The translations under genes and the position numbers were made by a program. The notes under the pieces are model-generated. The model had not been told where the DNA came from, made no database searches, and saw only the letters and a list, made by a program, of their open reading frames with translations. Of a DNA stretch of 39,481 nucleotides, positions 7,925 to 15,859 are shown one piece after another (the stretch's first letter is position 1; the number at the start of each line of letters is the position of its first letter). Source of the DNA: an uncultured Ignavibacteriales bacterium (lineage in GTDB: Bacteria > Bacteroidota > Ignavibacteria > Ignavibacteriales > Ignavibacteriaceae); assembly GCA_903843135.1 (NCBI GenBank), contig CAIMOS010000318.1, forward strand, positions 1 through 39,481. Direction: 5' to 3'.

Positions 7925-10153
7925 TTATTCTCCTGTTATTGGTATTTTAAACCAGAAAACGGAGCCGGCGCCATACACTGACTTAACGCCGATTTCTCCT
8001 TTGTAAAGTTCAACAATTTTTTTACAAACCGCCAACCCAATTCCACTTCCCCCGTATTCTTCCCGTGCGTGCAGCCTGCGGAACATTTCAAAGATCTGGG
8101 CAACGTAATTTTCCTGTATTCCGATCCCGTTGTCTTCAACTTCAACAAACAGACTGTGTCCGTCATTCTTTGATTTCACGGTGACGACGGGTGGAATATC
8201 TTTTTTTCTGTATTTAATTCCGTTGGCTATCAAATTCTGGAACAGCTGCTTTAACTGCGTTTTCTCCCCGTTCAGCGATCCAAGTTCATTTTCAATTCTG
8301 ACATAGGCTTTGTTGTCTTCGATAAGTTCTGAAAGGTCAAATGTCAATATTTCATTCAGAAGCGCATCCAGATTTACCGGCATGAAGGACTGGATTTTAA
8401 CGGTGATCCTTGAATAATGAAGAAGATCATCAATCATTTGCTGCATTCTTTTGGCGCCCTGTATCATATATGAAAGATTTTCTTTATCATCTTCATCCAG
8501 TTTTGATGCTGCGGTTTTCGCGAGGAGGCTCCCGAAAGCAGTGATCTTCCTGAGAGGCTCACGCAGGTCGTGTGATGCAATATAGGCGAAATCGGAGAGC
8601 GCCTTATTTGATATTTCAAGCTGAGATTTGATCTTCAGAAGTTCATTCTCTGATTTTTTTCGCTCGGTAATATCAATGCCGTAGGCCAGAATCCTTTTAA
8701 CCTCTCCGTACTCGTCAATAATCGGGCTCACTGTCCTTTCAAGGTAGAATGTTTCTTCTCCCCTGACCAAAGTCTCATCAAACTTGACGGCCATTTTTTC
8801 TTTTTTTGCCAATTCAAGTTTTTCCCTCCTGCTTTCCGCTATTGATATATCAATATTCCTGTTCCTGCAGAAATCGAAATCATCTTTCCCGATTATCCAT
8901 CCTCTGACTTCCGGTGTTTTAATGCTGCCTGGATTTACATAGATATATTTAAAGTCGGAATCAAAAACCGCTATTTGCCCGGGAAGGTCGTTTAATGTTT
9001 TTTCGTAGAATGATTTCAGTTCTTTAATCTCGTTTTCAATTTTCTTCCTCTCTGATATATCCCTGTAATTCCACAGATAACCTTTATATCTGTCTCCGAT
9101 TATGATCGGAATAAAATCACGTTCAAAAACGCGGCCGTCATTTAAGTTCAGCTCTTCGTTCCTCACCTGATCCTTTTTATTCAGGATCTCGTCAATTCGC
9201 GAAAGAAATTTCGCCGGCTCAGCAAATAAATCTTTTGATTGATCCGCAGCAACAGCACAATCTATCCCGATTAGCTCTTCCGGCCATACGGGTATCGTGA
9301 ACATCCTGCAAAATTCAGTATTAGTAACTACAAGTTTTCTGTGTTCATCTTCAACAAGTATGCCGGAAGGCATATTTTCAATAAACTCCGATAGCCGGGC
9401 GTTTGAGTCGCGCAGCTTTTCCTCGGACCGGACTGACTTTGTAATATCGCTCTGGATACCGATATAATTGGTTACCCTGCCGTCATCATCAAATATCGGG
9501 CTTATCCTCAGTTCGTTCCAGAAACTCGAACCGTCCTTCTTATAATTCAGCAGTTTAACGGTGCAGGCGCGGTGTTCCCTGATGGCTTTCCGGAGCCGCA
9601 CCAGTTCCTCCTGATCCACATTATCACCCTGAAGGAACCGGCAGTTCTTTCCGAGAACTTCCTCGGGCGAGTATCCGGTCGTTTCATAGAAAGCGGGATT
9701 TGCAAACATCAAAGGATTATCCGGCAGTGCATAATCGGTAATCACAATTCCGTTGTTGCTCGCGTTAATTGCCCTCTCGTACAACTTGATTGTTTTTTCG
9801 GCTTCCTTACGCCTTTGTATCTGCTTGGTAAGAAAATCGGATATTAATATGATGTCCTCTTTTTCAAATTGACTCGACACAAAGAGTTTCTCACTCTGTT
9901 CGGGAAGAGAAAGAAGGGCTGACTTTAAATTTTCCAGAACTACTTTTTGCCTTTCCGTCTCAAGCCTCAGCCTGCTGTTTGCTTCGGTCAGCTCCTGTGA
10001 ACTCAGATCAATGCTTCGCTCAATCAGCGAGCGGTCGGCCTCCTGATGATCATAAGACTCGCTTATATCGCGGAGGAGGTGCTGAAAATTCCCGGGCAGT
10101 GAGTTGATGTCAATTTTATTTCTTCTTAGCTGTCTCGCGAGAAGTTTATTCAC
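7925..10153 (-). CDS. LOV-PAS-PAS sensor histidine kinase (probable blue-light receptor)
   Basis: Soluble 742-residue kinase. Residues about 40-130 look coiled-coil. Residues about 125-240 are a LOV-type PAS domain with the flavin-adduct motif GKNCRFLQG (C171), NYKKDGSSFWN (N203, N213) and YIGIQSDIT (Q234). These are the residues that hold and react with FMN in known LOV domains. Two more PAS domains follow at about 253-370 and 380-498. HisKA has YIASHDLREPLRKI (H528); HATPase_c has QNLIANGIKYR, VEDNGIGI and GGSGIGLAVCKKIV. The start is GTG, overlapping the FIST stop by 4 bases (GTGA), so translation is coupled. The likely partner is the adjacent single-domain regulator. Light sensing follows from family knowledge; it is not shown here. 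Confidence 0.94.
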   Translation of the reverse strand: MNKLLARQLRRNKIDINSLPGNFQHLLRDISESYDHQEADRSLIERSIDLSSQELTEANSRLRLETERQKVVLENLKSALLSLPEQSEKLFVSSQFEKEDIILISDFLTKQIQRRKEAEKTIKLYERAINASNNGIVITDYALPDNPLMFANPAFYETTGYSPEEVLGKNCRFLQGDNVDQEELVRLRKAIREHRACTVKLLNYKKDGSSFWNELRISPIFDDDGRVTNYIGIQSDITKSVRSEEKLRDSNARLSEFIENMPSGILVEDEHRKLVVTNTEFCRMFTIPVWPEELIGIDCAVAADQSKDLFAEPAKFLSRIDEILNKKDQVRNEELNLNDGRVFERDFIPIIIGDRYKGYLWNYRDISERKKIENEIKELKSFYEKTLNDLPGQIAVFDSDFKYIYVNPGSIKTPEVRGWIIGKDDFDFCRNRNIDISIAESRREKLELAKKEKMAVKFDETLVRGEETFYLERTVSPIIDEYGEVKRILAYGIDITERKKSENELLKIKSQLEISNKALSDFAYIASHDLREPLRKITAFGSLLAKTAASKLDEDDKENLSYMIQGAKRMQQMIDDLLHYSRITVKIQSFMPVNLDALLNEILTFDLSELIEDNKAYVRIENELGSLNGEKTQLKQLFQNLIANGIKYRKKDIPPVVTVKSKNDGHSLFVEVEDNGIGIQENYVAQIFEMFRRLHAREEYGGSGIGLAVCKKIVELYKGEIGVKSVYGAGSVFWFKIPITGE

Positions 10154-11295
10154 GACAAACTCTCATTAAAGGTTGTAATTGTCATTGTCTGATTGTGCAG
10201 CTCACACTTAGTGGACGGATTAAACGGGGAAATCTCTCCGTATGAATAGAAGCCGGCCAATACGGCTTTGTCACCAAGCGCCTCTCTTACGGCTTCGACC
10301 TCTTCCTCGATTCTCTGTCCGAGTACAATTTTTCTTCCTACGCAGCTTATTAAAACAGCAAGTTCAGACGAAGCCGCGCTTTGTGACTGCTTGCTGTTTT
10401 CGGCGGCCACGGAAGCGCCTTCAATCAGCCGGTCAAAATTGGCCTTCATCAGCCTTGCGTAAGCGCCCTGCGGCATATCGCCGGCAAATATCATACAATT
10501 ATTTTCCTCATCTACGGAGAGAATTGTACGTACAACCGGCTCAGAAGCATCGTCCGTTTTTATGCTCAGCGGAAAAAGAAGAGCCGCCCCGGGGAGTTCC
10601 TGCGCGTGGTCCCCAAGGTAGTTCTTATAAAGTTCAAGCGCCGAGCGTCCGTCAAGTTCATACAGTATATTGTCCCTGGATTTGGTTATCAGTCTTTCCG
10701 GGCCGAAAGAATCCCACCCCCCGATTGAACCGTAAGATATCCTGAGATTGCTGCCGTAAAATCCAACAGCAGCGATTCTGCCTTCCTGCGGATAATCGTT
10801 GAGTCCGACCAAAGTCTTCTGGAAAAGCGTGCCATCCCCCGCCAGTCCGCCGGTAACTGATACTGAGGCGGGAAGAGTTTCGTTGATCCCCTGTACCAGC
10901 CGGCTTCCGTTAACTTTCTGTCCGTCACATATCACAAATAAATGAACGAGCCCTTCACTGGGGAAATATCTGGCTATTTCCCTTCCTGCCTCCTGGCTTG
11001 AATCTATTGATTTTATTTCCCGGGAATATACCTTTGTTTCTGATCTTTCAAAATGAATCGCGGTTGAAACTACCGTATCATCAAAAACTTCTGTTCCGGA
11101 TATTTCTCCCGATGTGGAGCAGGTCAGAATGTTGGCTTTCGGATAAAATGACTTTAAGTCATCAAATATTTTATTCGTCTCGAGGATCTGACGTCCGCCG
11201 AATGCTAACACCAAATCGGCTTCTGACTTTAATTTCTGATAAGGATCAGAATTCCAGCCGAATTTTTCTTGCCACCGGAGTTGTTCGATTTTCAA
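10150..11295 (-). CDS. FIST domain (FIST_N plus FIST_C) sensory protein
   Basis: A 381-residue FIST protein. FIST_N covers about 25-215 (LVLAFGGRQIL, ILTCSTSGEISG, VTGGLAGDG) and FIST_C about 220-370, ending in the typical block FYSYGEISPF ... HNQTMTIT. FIST proteins are soluble ligand-binding sensors usually encoded beside kinases or chemoreceptors; some (NosP) bind haem and nitric oxide and act on a co-cistronic kinase. No signal peptide or membrane segment. The start is TTG with AAAGGA seven bases upstream; no better ATG exists before the domain. It is the first gene of the operon and overlaps the LOV kinase. Which ligand it senses cannot be read from the sequence. Confidence 0.93.
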   Translation of the reverse strand: MKIEQLRWQEKFGWNSDPYQKLKSEADLVLAFGGRQILETNKIFDDLKSFYPKANILTCSTSGEISGTEVFDDTVVSTAIHFERSETKVYSREIKSIDSSQEAGREIARYFPSEGLVHLFVICDGQKVNGSRLVQGINETLPASVSVTGGLAGDGTLFQKTLVGLNDYPQEGRIAAVGFYGSNLRISYGSIGGWDSFGPERLITKSRDNILYELDGRSALELYKNYLGDHAQELPGAALLFPLSIKTDDASEPVVRTILSVDEENNCMIFAGDMPQGAYARLMKANFDRLIEGASVAAENSKQSQSAASSELAVLISCVGRKIVLGQRIEEEVEAVREALGDKAVLAGFYSYGEISPFNPSTKCELHNQTMTITTFNESLS

Positions 11296-11323
11296 TTTGT
11301 ATCCTTTCGTTTAATGAGGAAGA

Positions 11324-11337
11324 TTCTGAATTCAGAA
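11324..11337. promoter_or_regulatory. 14-bp palindrome TTCTGAATTCAGAA, possible operator of the FIST/LOV operon
   Basis: Perfectly self-complementary site 29-42 bp upstream of the FIST TTG start, between the putative lptB terminator and the FIST ribosome-binding site. Position and symmetry fit an operator or a 5' UTR hairpin; no regulator is identified. Confidence 0.4.
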
Positions 11338-11339
11338 AA

Positions 11340-11363
11340 TTCCCGGGTTATATTTGTACCCGG
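11340..11363 (-). terminator. Putative terminator after lptB
   Basis: On the minus strand CCGGGT (11363-11358) pairs with ACCCGG (11348-11343) around a 9-nt loop, 28 bp past the lptB stop, and is followed by GAATTTTC. The stem is short and the U-tract modest. Confidence 0.45.
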
Positions 11364-11390
11364 ATATCTAAACTGTTTCAAAGTTCAGCT

Positions 11391-12149
11391 TCAATAGCGG
11401 TCTAATTTAAATTTCTCGCCCAGATAAAGTTTCCTGACTTCCTGGTCCTCGGCAAGTTCATTCGCTGTTCCCTGCCGGAAAATTACTCCGTTGATCAGAA
11501 TATAACCTTTGTCAACTATGCTGAGCGTTTCGTGAACGTTGTGGTCCGTGATAAGAACACCTATACCGCGGTTCTTCAGGTTAGCAACGATTGTCATAAT
11601 ATCTTCAACAGCTATAGGATCAACACCTGCGAACGGTTCGTCAAGGAGTATGAATCCCGGATTAGTAGCAAGCGTGCGGGCGATTTCAGTTCTTCTTCTT
11701 TCACCGCCGCTTAACTGGAACCCGAGGCTTTTCCGGATGTGCTGTATATTCAGGTCGGTTAACAGTTCTTCAACTTTTTGTTTCCGTTCTTCATTGTTCA
11801 TTTTAAGCATCTGCAGTACAGCCATAATATTATCTTCAACCGACAACCTGCGGAAAATGGACGCTTCCTGCGGCAGATATCCTACCCCCATACGCGCGCG
11901 TTTATACATAGGTATTGTAGTTATCTCTGTATTGTCAAGAAATACCTGGCCCGCGTTCGGCCTGATCATCCCGACGATCATATAAAATGTGGTGGTTTTC
12001 CCGGCGCCGTTAGGGCCAAGAAGCCCCACTATCTCTCCGCGCGTAACTGAGACTGTGGATTTATTTACAACAGTTCGCTTTTTATAGATCTTAACGAGAT
12101 CTTTGCTGTGCAGTGTTTGAAAATCGTGCTTTAATGGTTTTTCATTCAT
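11391..12149 (-). CDS. lptB: LPS export ABC transporter ATP-binding protein LptB
   Basis: Cytoplasmic ATPase that drives LPS extraction from the inner membrane with LptF/LptG. 252 residues, slightly longer than E. coli LptB through a short N-terminal extension. Walker A LLGPNGAGKTTTFYMIVG, Q-loop YLPQEASIFRRL, signature LSGGERRRTEIARTL, Walker B FILLDEPFAGVDP and H-loop ITDHNVHE are all intact and of LptB type. It lies 9 bp downstream of the OstA/LptA-like gene in an operon with kdsA, kdsD and lptC, which confirms the role. lptF and lptG are not in the window. Confidence 0.97.
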   Translation of the reverse strand: MNEKPLKHDFQTLHSKDLVKIYKKRTVVNKSTVSVTRGEIVGLLGPNGAGKTTTFYMIVGMIRPNAGQVFLDNTEITTIPMYKRARMGVGYLPQEASIFRRLSVEDNIMAVLQMLKMNNEERKQKVEELLTDLNIQHIRKSLGFQLSGGERRRTEIARTLATNPGFILLDEPFAGVDPIAVEDIMTIVANLKNRGIGVLITDHNVHETLSIVDKGYILINGVIFRQGTANELAEDQEVRKLYLGEKFKLDRY

Positions 12150-12158
12150 AAAATTTTT

Positions 12159-13574
12159 CTAAAATAACCTTTTCATCTTTTTCGGGAAGAATATTTCTGT
12201 TACGGGCCTGTTGTTGTAAATTGTAAATCCGGGGAGTGTGTAAGATTTTTCATTTCCCGTTACAACATTTTCCGGATGGTATTCGCTGTTAGGGTCGCCG
12301 TACAGATTTACCTGCGATACTTTTTTATCTTCGAAATTTATTACCGCTTCCCTTGAACTTGCTTTCATAAGCCCGTTCTGTTCATCATCCTCATACATAT
12401 AATATATCCCGAGTACGTTACCAAACACTTCGGTCTTTACGAGCGCATTATCGCGGAAGTTCATTATAACGCGCTTGCCCGTCAGCTGGTCGTACCTTGC
12501 CGGGTTGATATCGCTTTTTGAAATCAGAAAAGCATTGCGGTCCACATATACTTTATTGATCCTTCTGTCCTGTAAAACTATAGTTATCGAGTCACCGGTC
12601 ATTTGTGAATTGCCGGACCAGATAACCGGCACACCGCTCGAATCGCTTAACCTGTTTGTTATAAGCGTTTCTTTATCCTTGTAATATGTTGTGAGATCAT
12701 TGTTGGAGGCGAAGTCGCCCCGGAGTATCCTCACGGAATCTTTTGCAATAAAAACATTCGCCGTATCACCGCGGAACGACTCCATCATCAGCGATTTGAT
12801 CATCAGTGTATCCACCCTCAGCAGCGAGTCAGGCCTCTTATCACCTTTCCCGGTAACCTCTAATGTGTCGGGTTCATCCTTTACAGAATCGATCTGTATA
12901 AACAACGGCTTCACATCAACTTTGCTGTAATTCTTTTCCCTGTAATCCTCGAGATGATCGCCGAGAATCAGGGAGTTGTCTTTCAGATTTCTGACTTTGA
13001 CATTAAAGAAAGCGTATGTAATGCCTTCCTTCCGGAGGTTGATCAGGCTGTCGGCGCTGATAATATTTCCGCTGGTATCGGTTATGTTAACGCCCTGCAC
13101 CGCAATAGCTTTATCTATGTGCCTGAAATAGGTCAGCTTTTCGGAAGTCAGTACGGATAACGTGTCCGTCAGTTTGACGTTTCTGATAAAATTCGCCTGC
13201 TGCGGAGTAAAAAGATATTCGCCCGTTCCGGCTGTAAGAATAACTTTTTTATCATCAAGCCGCACACCTCTGTCTGAATACGCGCGTTTTTCGTTCCCGA
13301 AATAATACCCTTCATCGGTCAGGATTGTCAGTGTATCCTGCGTAATAATAACATTTCCGATCAGATGGGCATTATTGCGCGCGAGGTACTGTATCGCACG
13401 GTTGCAGGTAATCCGGACGTTCCCCTGTGTCAGCACAACATTACCCTGCACCTCACGTACAGACTCACCGTTTTCAACGCGTCCGAAAAGCTGGTCCCCG
13501 ATCACTGTGATCATATTTTCCTGGGCTAAAACCGGAAGGGAGAAAATGATTAAAATCAGCAGGAAATTCTTCAC
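12159..13574 (-). CDS. OstA/LptA-like periplasmic LPS transport protein
   Basis: A 471-residue protein with signal peptide MKNFLLILIIFSLPVLAQ and repeated beta-jellyroll OstA motifs (VQGNVVLTQGNVRITCNRAIQ, LIGNVIITQDTLTI, ILTDEGYYFGN). Its place between lptC and lptB makes it the functional LptA, the periplasmic bridge for LPS. It is about 2.5 times as long as E. coli LptA (185 residues); the extra part (about 230-450) holds further OstA-like strands (ITNRLSDSSG, MTGDSITIVLQDRRINKVYV). Bacteroidota-group OstA-like proteins are often this long. Start and lptC stop overlap by 4 bases. The gene symbol is withheld because of the extended architecture. Confidence 0.88.
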   Translation of the reverse strand: MKNFLLILIIFSLPVLAQENMITVIGDQLFGRVENGESVREVQGNVVLTQGNVRITCNRAIQYLARNNAHLIGNVIITQDTLTILTDEGYYFGNEKRAYSDRGVRLDDKKVILTAGTGEYLFTPQQANFIRNVKLTDTLSVLTSEKLTYFRHIDKAIAVQGVNITDTSGNIISADSLINLRKEGITYAFFNVKVRNLKDNSLILGDHLEDYREKNYSKVDVKPLFIQIDSVKDEPDTLEVTGKGDKRPDSLLRVDTLMIKSLMMESFRGDTANVFIAKDSVRILRGDFASNNDLTTYYKDKETLITNRLSDSSGVPVIWSGNSQMTGDSITIVLQDRRINKVYVDRNAFLISKSDINPARYDQLTGKRVIMNFRDNALVKTEVFGNVLGIYYMYEDDEQNGLMKASSREAVINFEDKKVSQVNLYGDPNSEYHPENVVTGNEKSYTLPGFTIYNNRPVTEIFFPKKMKRLF

Positions 13575-14116
13575 TGCGGGGTGCTTCCGTTTGTTATATA
13601 GGTTATACGGAAAATCACATAATTGCGCAGATGCTGGTCGGATTCAAATCCGTAACCCTGAAGTACTTCTGTCGGTGTAGTGATCGTAACAAACTTATCA
13701 GTCTTAATTTTCTGATCGGAATTTTTCCACATAAGCTCTTCTGATTTCAGCACAACACCGCTGTCGTTAACGGTAACAACATCTTCGTATGCATATAGGT
13801 CTTTCGTTTGATCATCTATTCTGCCGCGCTTTGATGTAAGCGTGGTTGTTTTTTGTCCGAAGTTATTATAAAAATCCACTTTAAGGCCGCTGTCGATTAT
13901 CGTTTCCTGGGTTTTCACGTACATCCTTAGATGCCCTACATCAAGCAGCGCGCGGGTCGCACCCTTTTCCGTTATAAGTATCTTTGATTTCCAGCTTTCC
14001 TGCGCGGGAATTTCCTTAACGTCAAGCTTGGTGTCAACTTTTGGTTTTACTTTCTCTCCGCCGCAGCCAAAATAAAAAAAAGAGAGCGCTATTAAAAAAT
14101 TCAGGCAGAACTTCAT
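13571..14116 (-). CDS. lptC: LPS export system protein LptC
   Basis: A 181-residue bitopic or lipid-anchored periplasmic protein that passes LPS from LptBFG to LptA. The N-terminus MKFCLNFLIALSFFYFGCGG is a hydrophobic segment ending in a possible lipobox Cys (C18). The following beta-jellyroll has the LptC/YrbK pattern: GATRALLDVGHLRMY, GLKVDFYNNFGQKTTTLTSKRGRID, DLYAYEDVVTVNDSGVVLKSEELMW. Overlaps kdsD upstream by 4 bases and the OstA-like gene downstream by 4 bases, so translation is probably coupled. Confidence 0.9.
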   Translation of the reverse strand: MKFCLNFLIALSFFYFGCGGEKVKPKVDTKLDVKEIPAQESWKSKILITEKGATRALLDVGHLRMYVKTQETIIDSGLKVDFYNNFGQKTTTLTSKRGRIDDQTKDLYAYEDVVTVNDSGVVLKSEELMWKNSDQKIKTDKFVTITTPTEVLQGYGFESDQHLRNYVIFRITYITNGSTPQ

Positions 14117-15090
14117 CTGATCTTCAGCCCGAGATTTACAAGGTCGTGCAGGTGGACGATCCCTACGGGTTTATTATTTGCATCAGCAACAATCAGCGCC
14201 GTAATTTTATAGTTTTCCATCATCTGCAGCGCCCTCGACGCGAGGATCTCAGGCGTGATGATCTTGGGACGGGTTGTCATTATGTCGGATGCTTTAAGGT
14301 CTTTTATATCCAATGTTTTCTCCAGGAGCCTGCGAAGGTCACCATCGGTGATTATTCCGGCAAGTTGTCCGTTCTTATCAACAACGGACGTAACTCCCAG
14401 CCGTTTCGATGTGATTTCTATTATCGCGTCTTTCAGCGGCGTTTCCGTCGAAACAACCGGAACATCTTTACCTTTGATCATTATCTCTTCTACGCGGAGT
14501 GAAAGCCGTTTCCCTAAACTTCCGCCGGGATGCAGCATCGCAAAATCTTCAGCGGTAAAGCCGCGCATCTCGAGCAGAGCAACCGACAGCGCATCACCCA
14601 TCACAAGGGTTGCAGTTGTTGAGGCAGTCGGCGCCAGATCGTGCGGACAGGCTTCTTCCTTAACCGGAATATATAGCGCGATATCAACCTCACGCCCGAT
14701 TTTACTTTCAAGGTTGCTGACCATTCCGATTATCGGTGCGCCTAATCTTTTTATAAGCGTAAGAAGATTTACAATTTCCTCAGTGTTGCCGCTCTTTGAA
14801 AGGACAATAACCACATCCTCGCCGCGCACCATCCCGAGATCGCCGTGCAGGGCGTCGCTAGGGTGCATATAAATTGCAGGAGTTCCTGTGGAATTGAGTG
14901 TCGCGACTATTTTACGCGCGATAAGCCCTGATTTGCCCATTCCTGTAAGCACAACTCTGCCTTTGCAGTGCCGGATAGTCGTGACAGCTTTTACGAAATT
15001 GCCGTCTATAACTTCACTCAGTCCTTTTACCGCGTCCGCTTCAATCCGGATCACTTCCTTGCCTTTGGCAATTATTTCTTCTGATGTCAC
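14113..15090 (-). CDS. kdsD: Arabinose-5-phosphate isomerase (SIS domain plus two CBS domains)
   Basis: Converts D-ribulose-5-phosphate to D-arabinose-5-phosphate, the first committed step to Kdo. 325 residues, the normal KdsD/KpsF length. SIS domain at about 30-180 (RVVLTGMGKSGLIARKIVATL, HPSDALHGDLGMV, VIVLSKSGNTEEIVNLL, then HPGGSLGKRLSL) and a CBS pair at about 205-325 (VTSVVDKNGQLAGIITDGDLRR, ALIVADANNKPVGIVHLHDL). The start is GTG, overlapping the upstream stop by one base (TAGTG). It sits with kdsA and lpt genes, which favours kdsD over the capsule paralogue kpsF. Confidence 0.95.
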   Translation of the reverse strand: MTSEEIIAKGKEVIRIEADAVKGLSEVIDGNFVKAVTTIRHCKGRVVLTGMGKSGLIARKIVATLNSTGTPAIYMHPSDALHGDLGMVRGEDVVIVLSKSGNTEEIVNLLTLIKRLGAPIIGMVSNLESKIGREVDIALYIPVKEEACPHDLAPTASTTATLVMGDALSVALLEMRGFTAEDFAMLHPGGSLGKRLSLRVEEIMIKGKDVPVVSTETPLKDAIIEITSKRLGVTSVVDKNGQLAGIITDGDLRRLLEKTLDIKDLKASDIMTTRPKIITPEILASRALQMMENYKITALIVADANNKPVGIVHLHDLVNLGLKIR

Positions 15091-15827
15091 TATGCTTTGC
15101 CTTTAAAAATTTTACTCAAAAACCCTTCCTTGGTGGAAGGCGAAGTTACGGAGAGATTAAATTCAATTTCTGCACGCCTGAATATTTTATTATAACGGAT
15201 AAAAGCCTCCTTAAAATCAGAATCGGTGTAATGTTCCACGTCATTAAAGAACAATTGCGGTTTTAAGGCAATTTTCGGGTCCCTGATATTTTTAACGAAC
15301 ATCAATTCGTTATAAAAATTCGAGACCGGCACGAGGGCATTATACCCTGAACTAATGTCCGTAAGCAGTATTTTTTTTAAATGAATAAGGAAAGATAAAT
15401 AAAATCCGCCTTTAATCAGCTCAACTGTGCGGAGCGGTTCGAAAGCAGGATCAGGATCAACAGGGCTGAAAAATGAAAGGGAATTTACTCTGTCGGGAGT
15501 TATTGAGGGTAATTCAGCATCAAAAGGAGTCTTTACAATTTCAACTTCAATTTTCTCTTCCTCCTCCTCGTGAATCGTAACATCGATTCTAATATTTCCC
15601 GACTCTGCTTCGCCAAAAGCAAATACGGGAGATGAAGGAAGTGTAAAATCTGGTTCGTCACCCGGTTTGCCGAGAACAAGGTTATGGCTTCCGAATCTGC
15701 CGTAACCAATCACGAAAAATTCTTCGAGCCGCTTCCGGTACTTATTGTATGCCGGTTTGTCCGCGGGCAAGATCGCCAGGAGGACATTCAGCTCCGCCGG
15801 GTCTAGTTTCCGTTTGATAAAATCCAT
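15090..15827 (-). CDS. Conserved-looking hypothetical protein in the Kdo/Lpt operon
   Basis: Not recognised. 245 residues, soluble, no signal peptide and no membrane segment. Starts MDFIKRKLDPAELNVLLAILP; the middle has an acidic run (HEEEEEKIEVEIV) followed by a proline-rich stretch. The C-terminal third has an aromatic, Asn-rich pattern (YNALVPVSNFYNELMFVKNIRD) and ends with a basic tail (GFLSKIFKGKA). It lies 32 bp after kdsA and overlaps kdsD by one base, so it is co-transcribed and probably co-translated with LPS genes. That suggests a cytoplasmic role linked to envelope synthesis, but no function should be inferred from the sequence itself. Confidence 0.8.
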   Translation of the reverse strand: MDFIKRKLDPAELNVLLAILPADKPAYNKYRKRLEEFFVIGYGRFGSHNLVLGKPGDEPDFTLPSSPVFAFGEAESGNIRIDVTIHEEEEEKIEVEIVKTPFDAELPSITPDRVNSLSFFSPVDPDPAFEPLRTVELIKGGFYLSFLIHLKKILLTDISSGYNALVPVSNFYNELMFVKNIRDPKIALKPQLFFNDVEHYTDSDFKEAFIRYNKIFRRAEIEFNLSVTSPSTKEGFLSKIFKGKA

Positions 15828-15859
15828 TTATTGTTTGCGGCCTTTAGAAATATCGAAAT

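Noticed and set aside
10242-10745. Plus-strand open frame of 167 codons
   Set aside because: Antisense to the FIST gene, Arg/Pro-rich product typical of a shadow frame.
14255-14872. Plus-strand open frame of 205 codons
   Set aside because: Antisense shadow of kdsD; low-complexity Ser/Ile-rich product and no ribosome-binding site.
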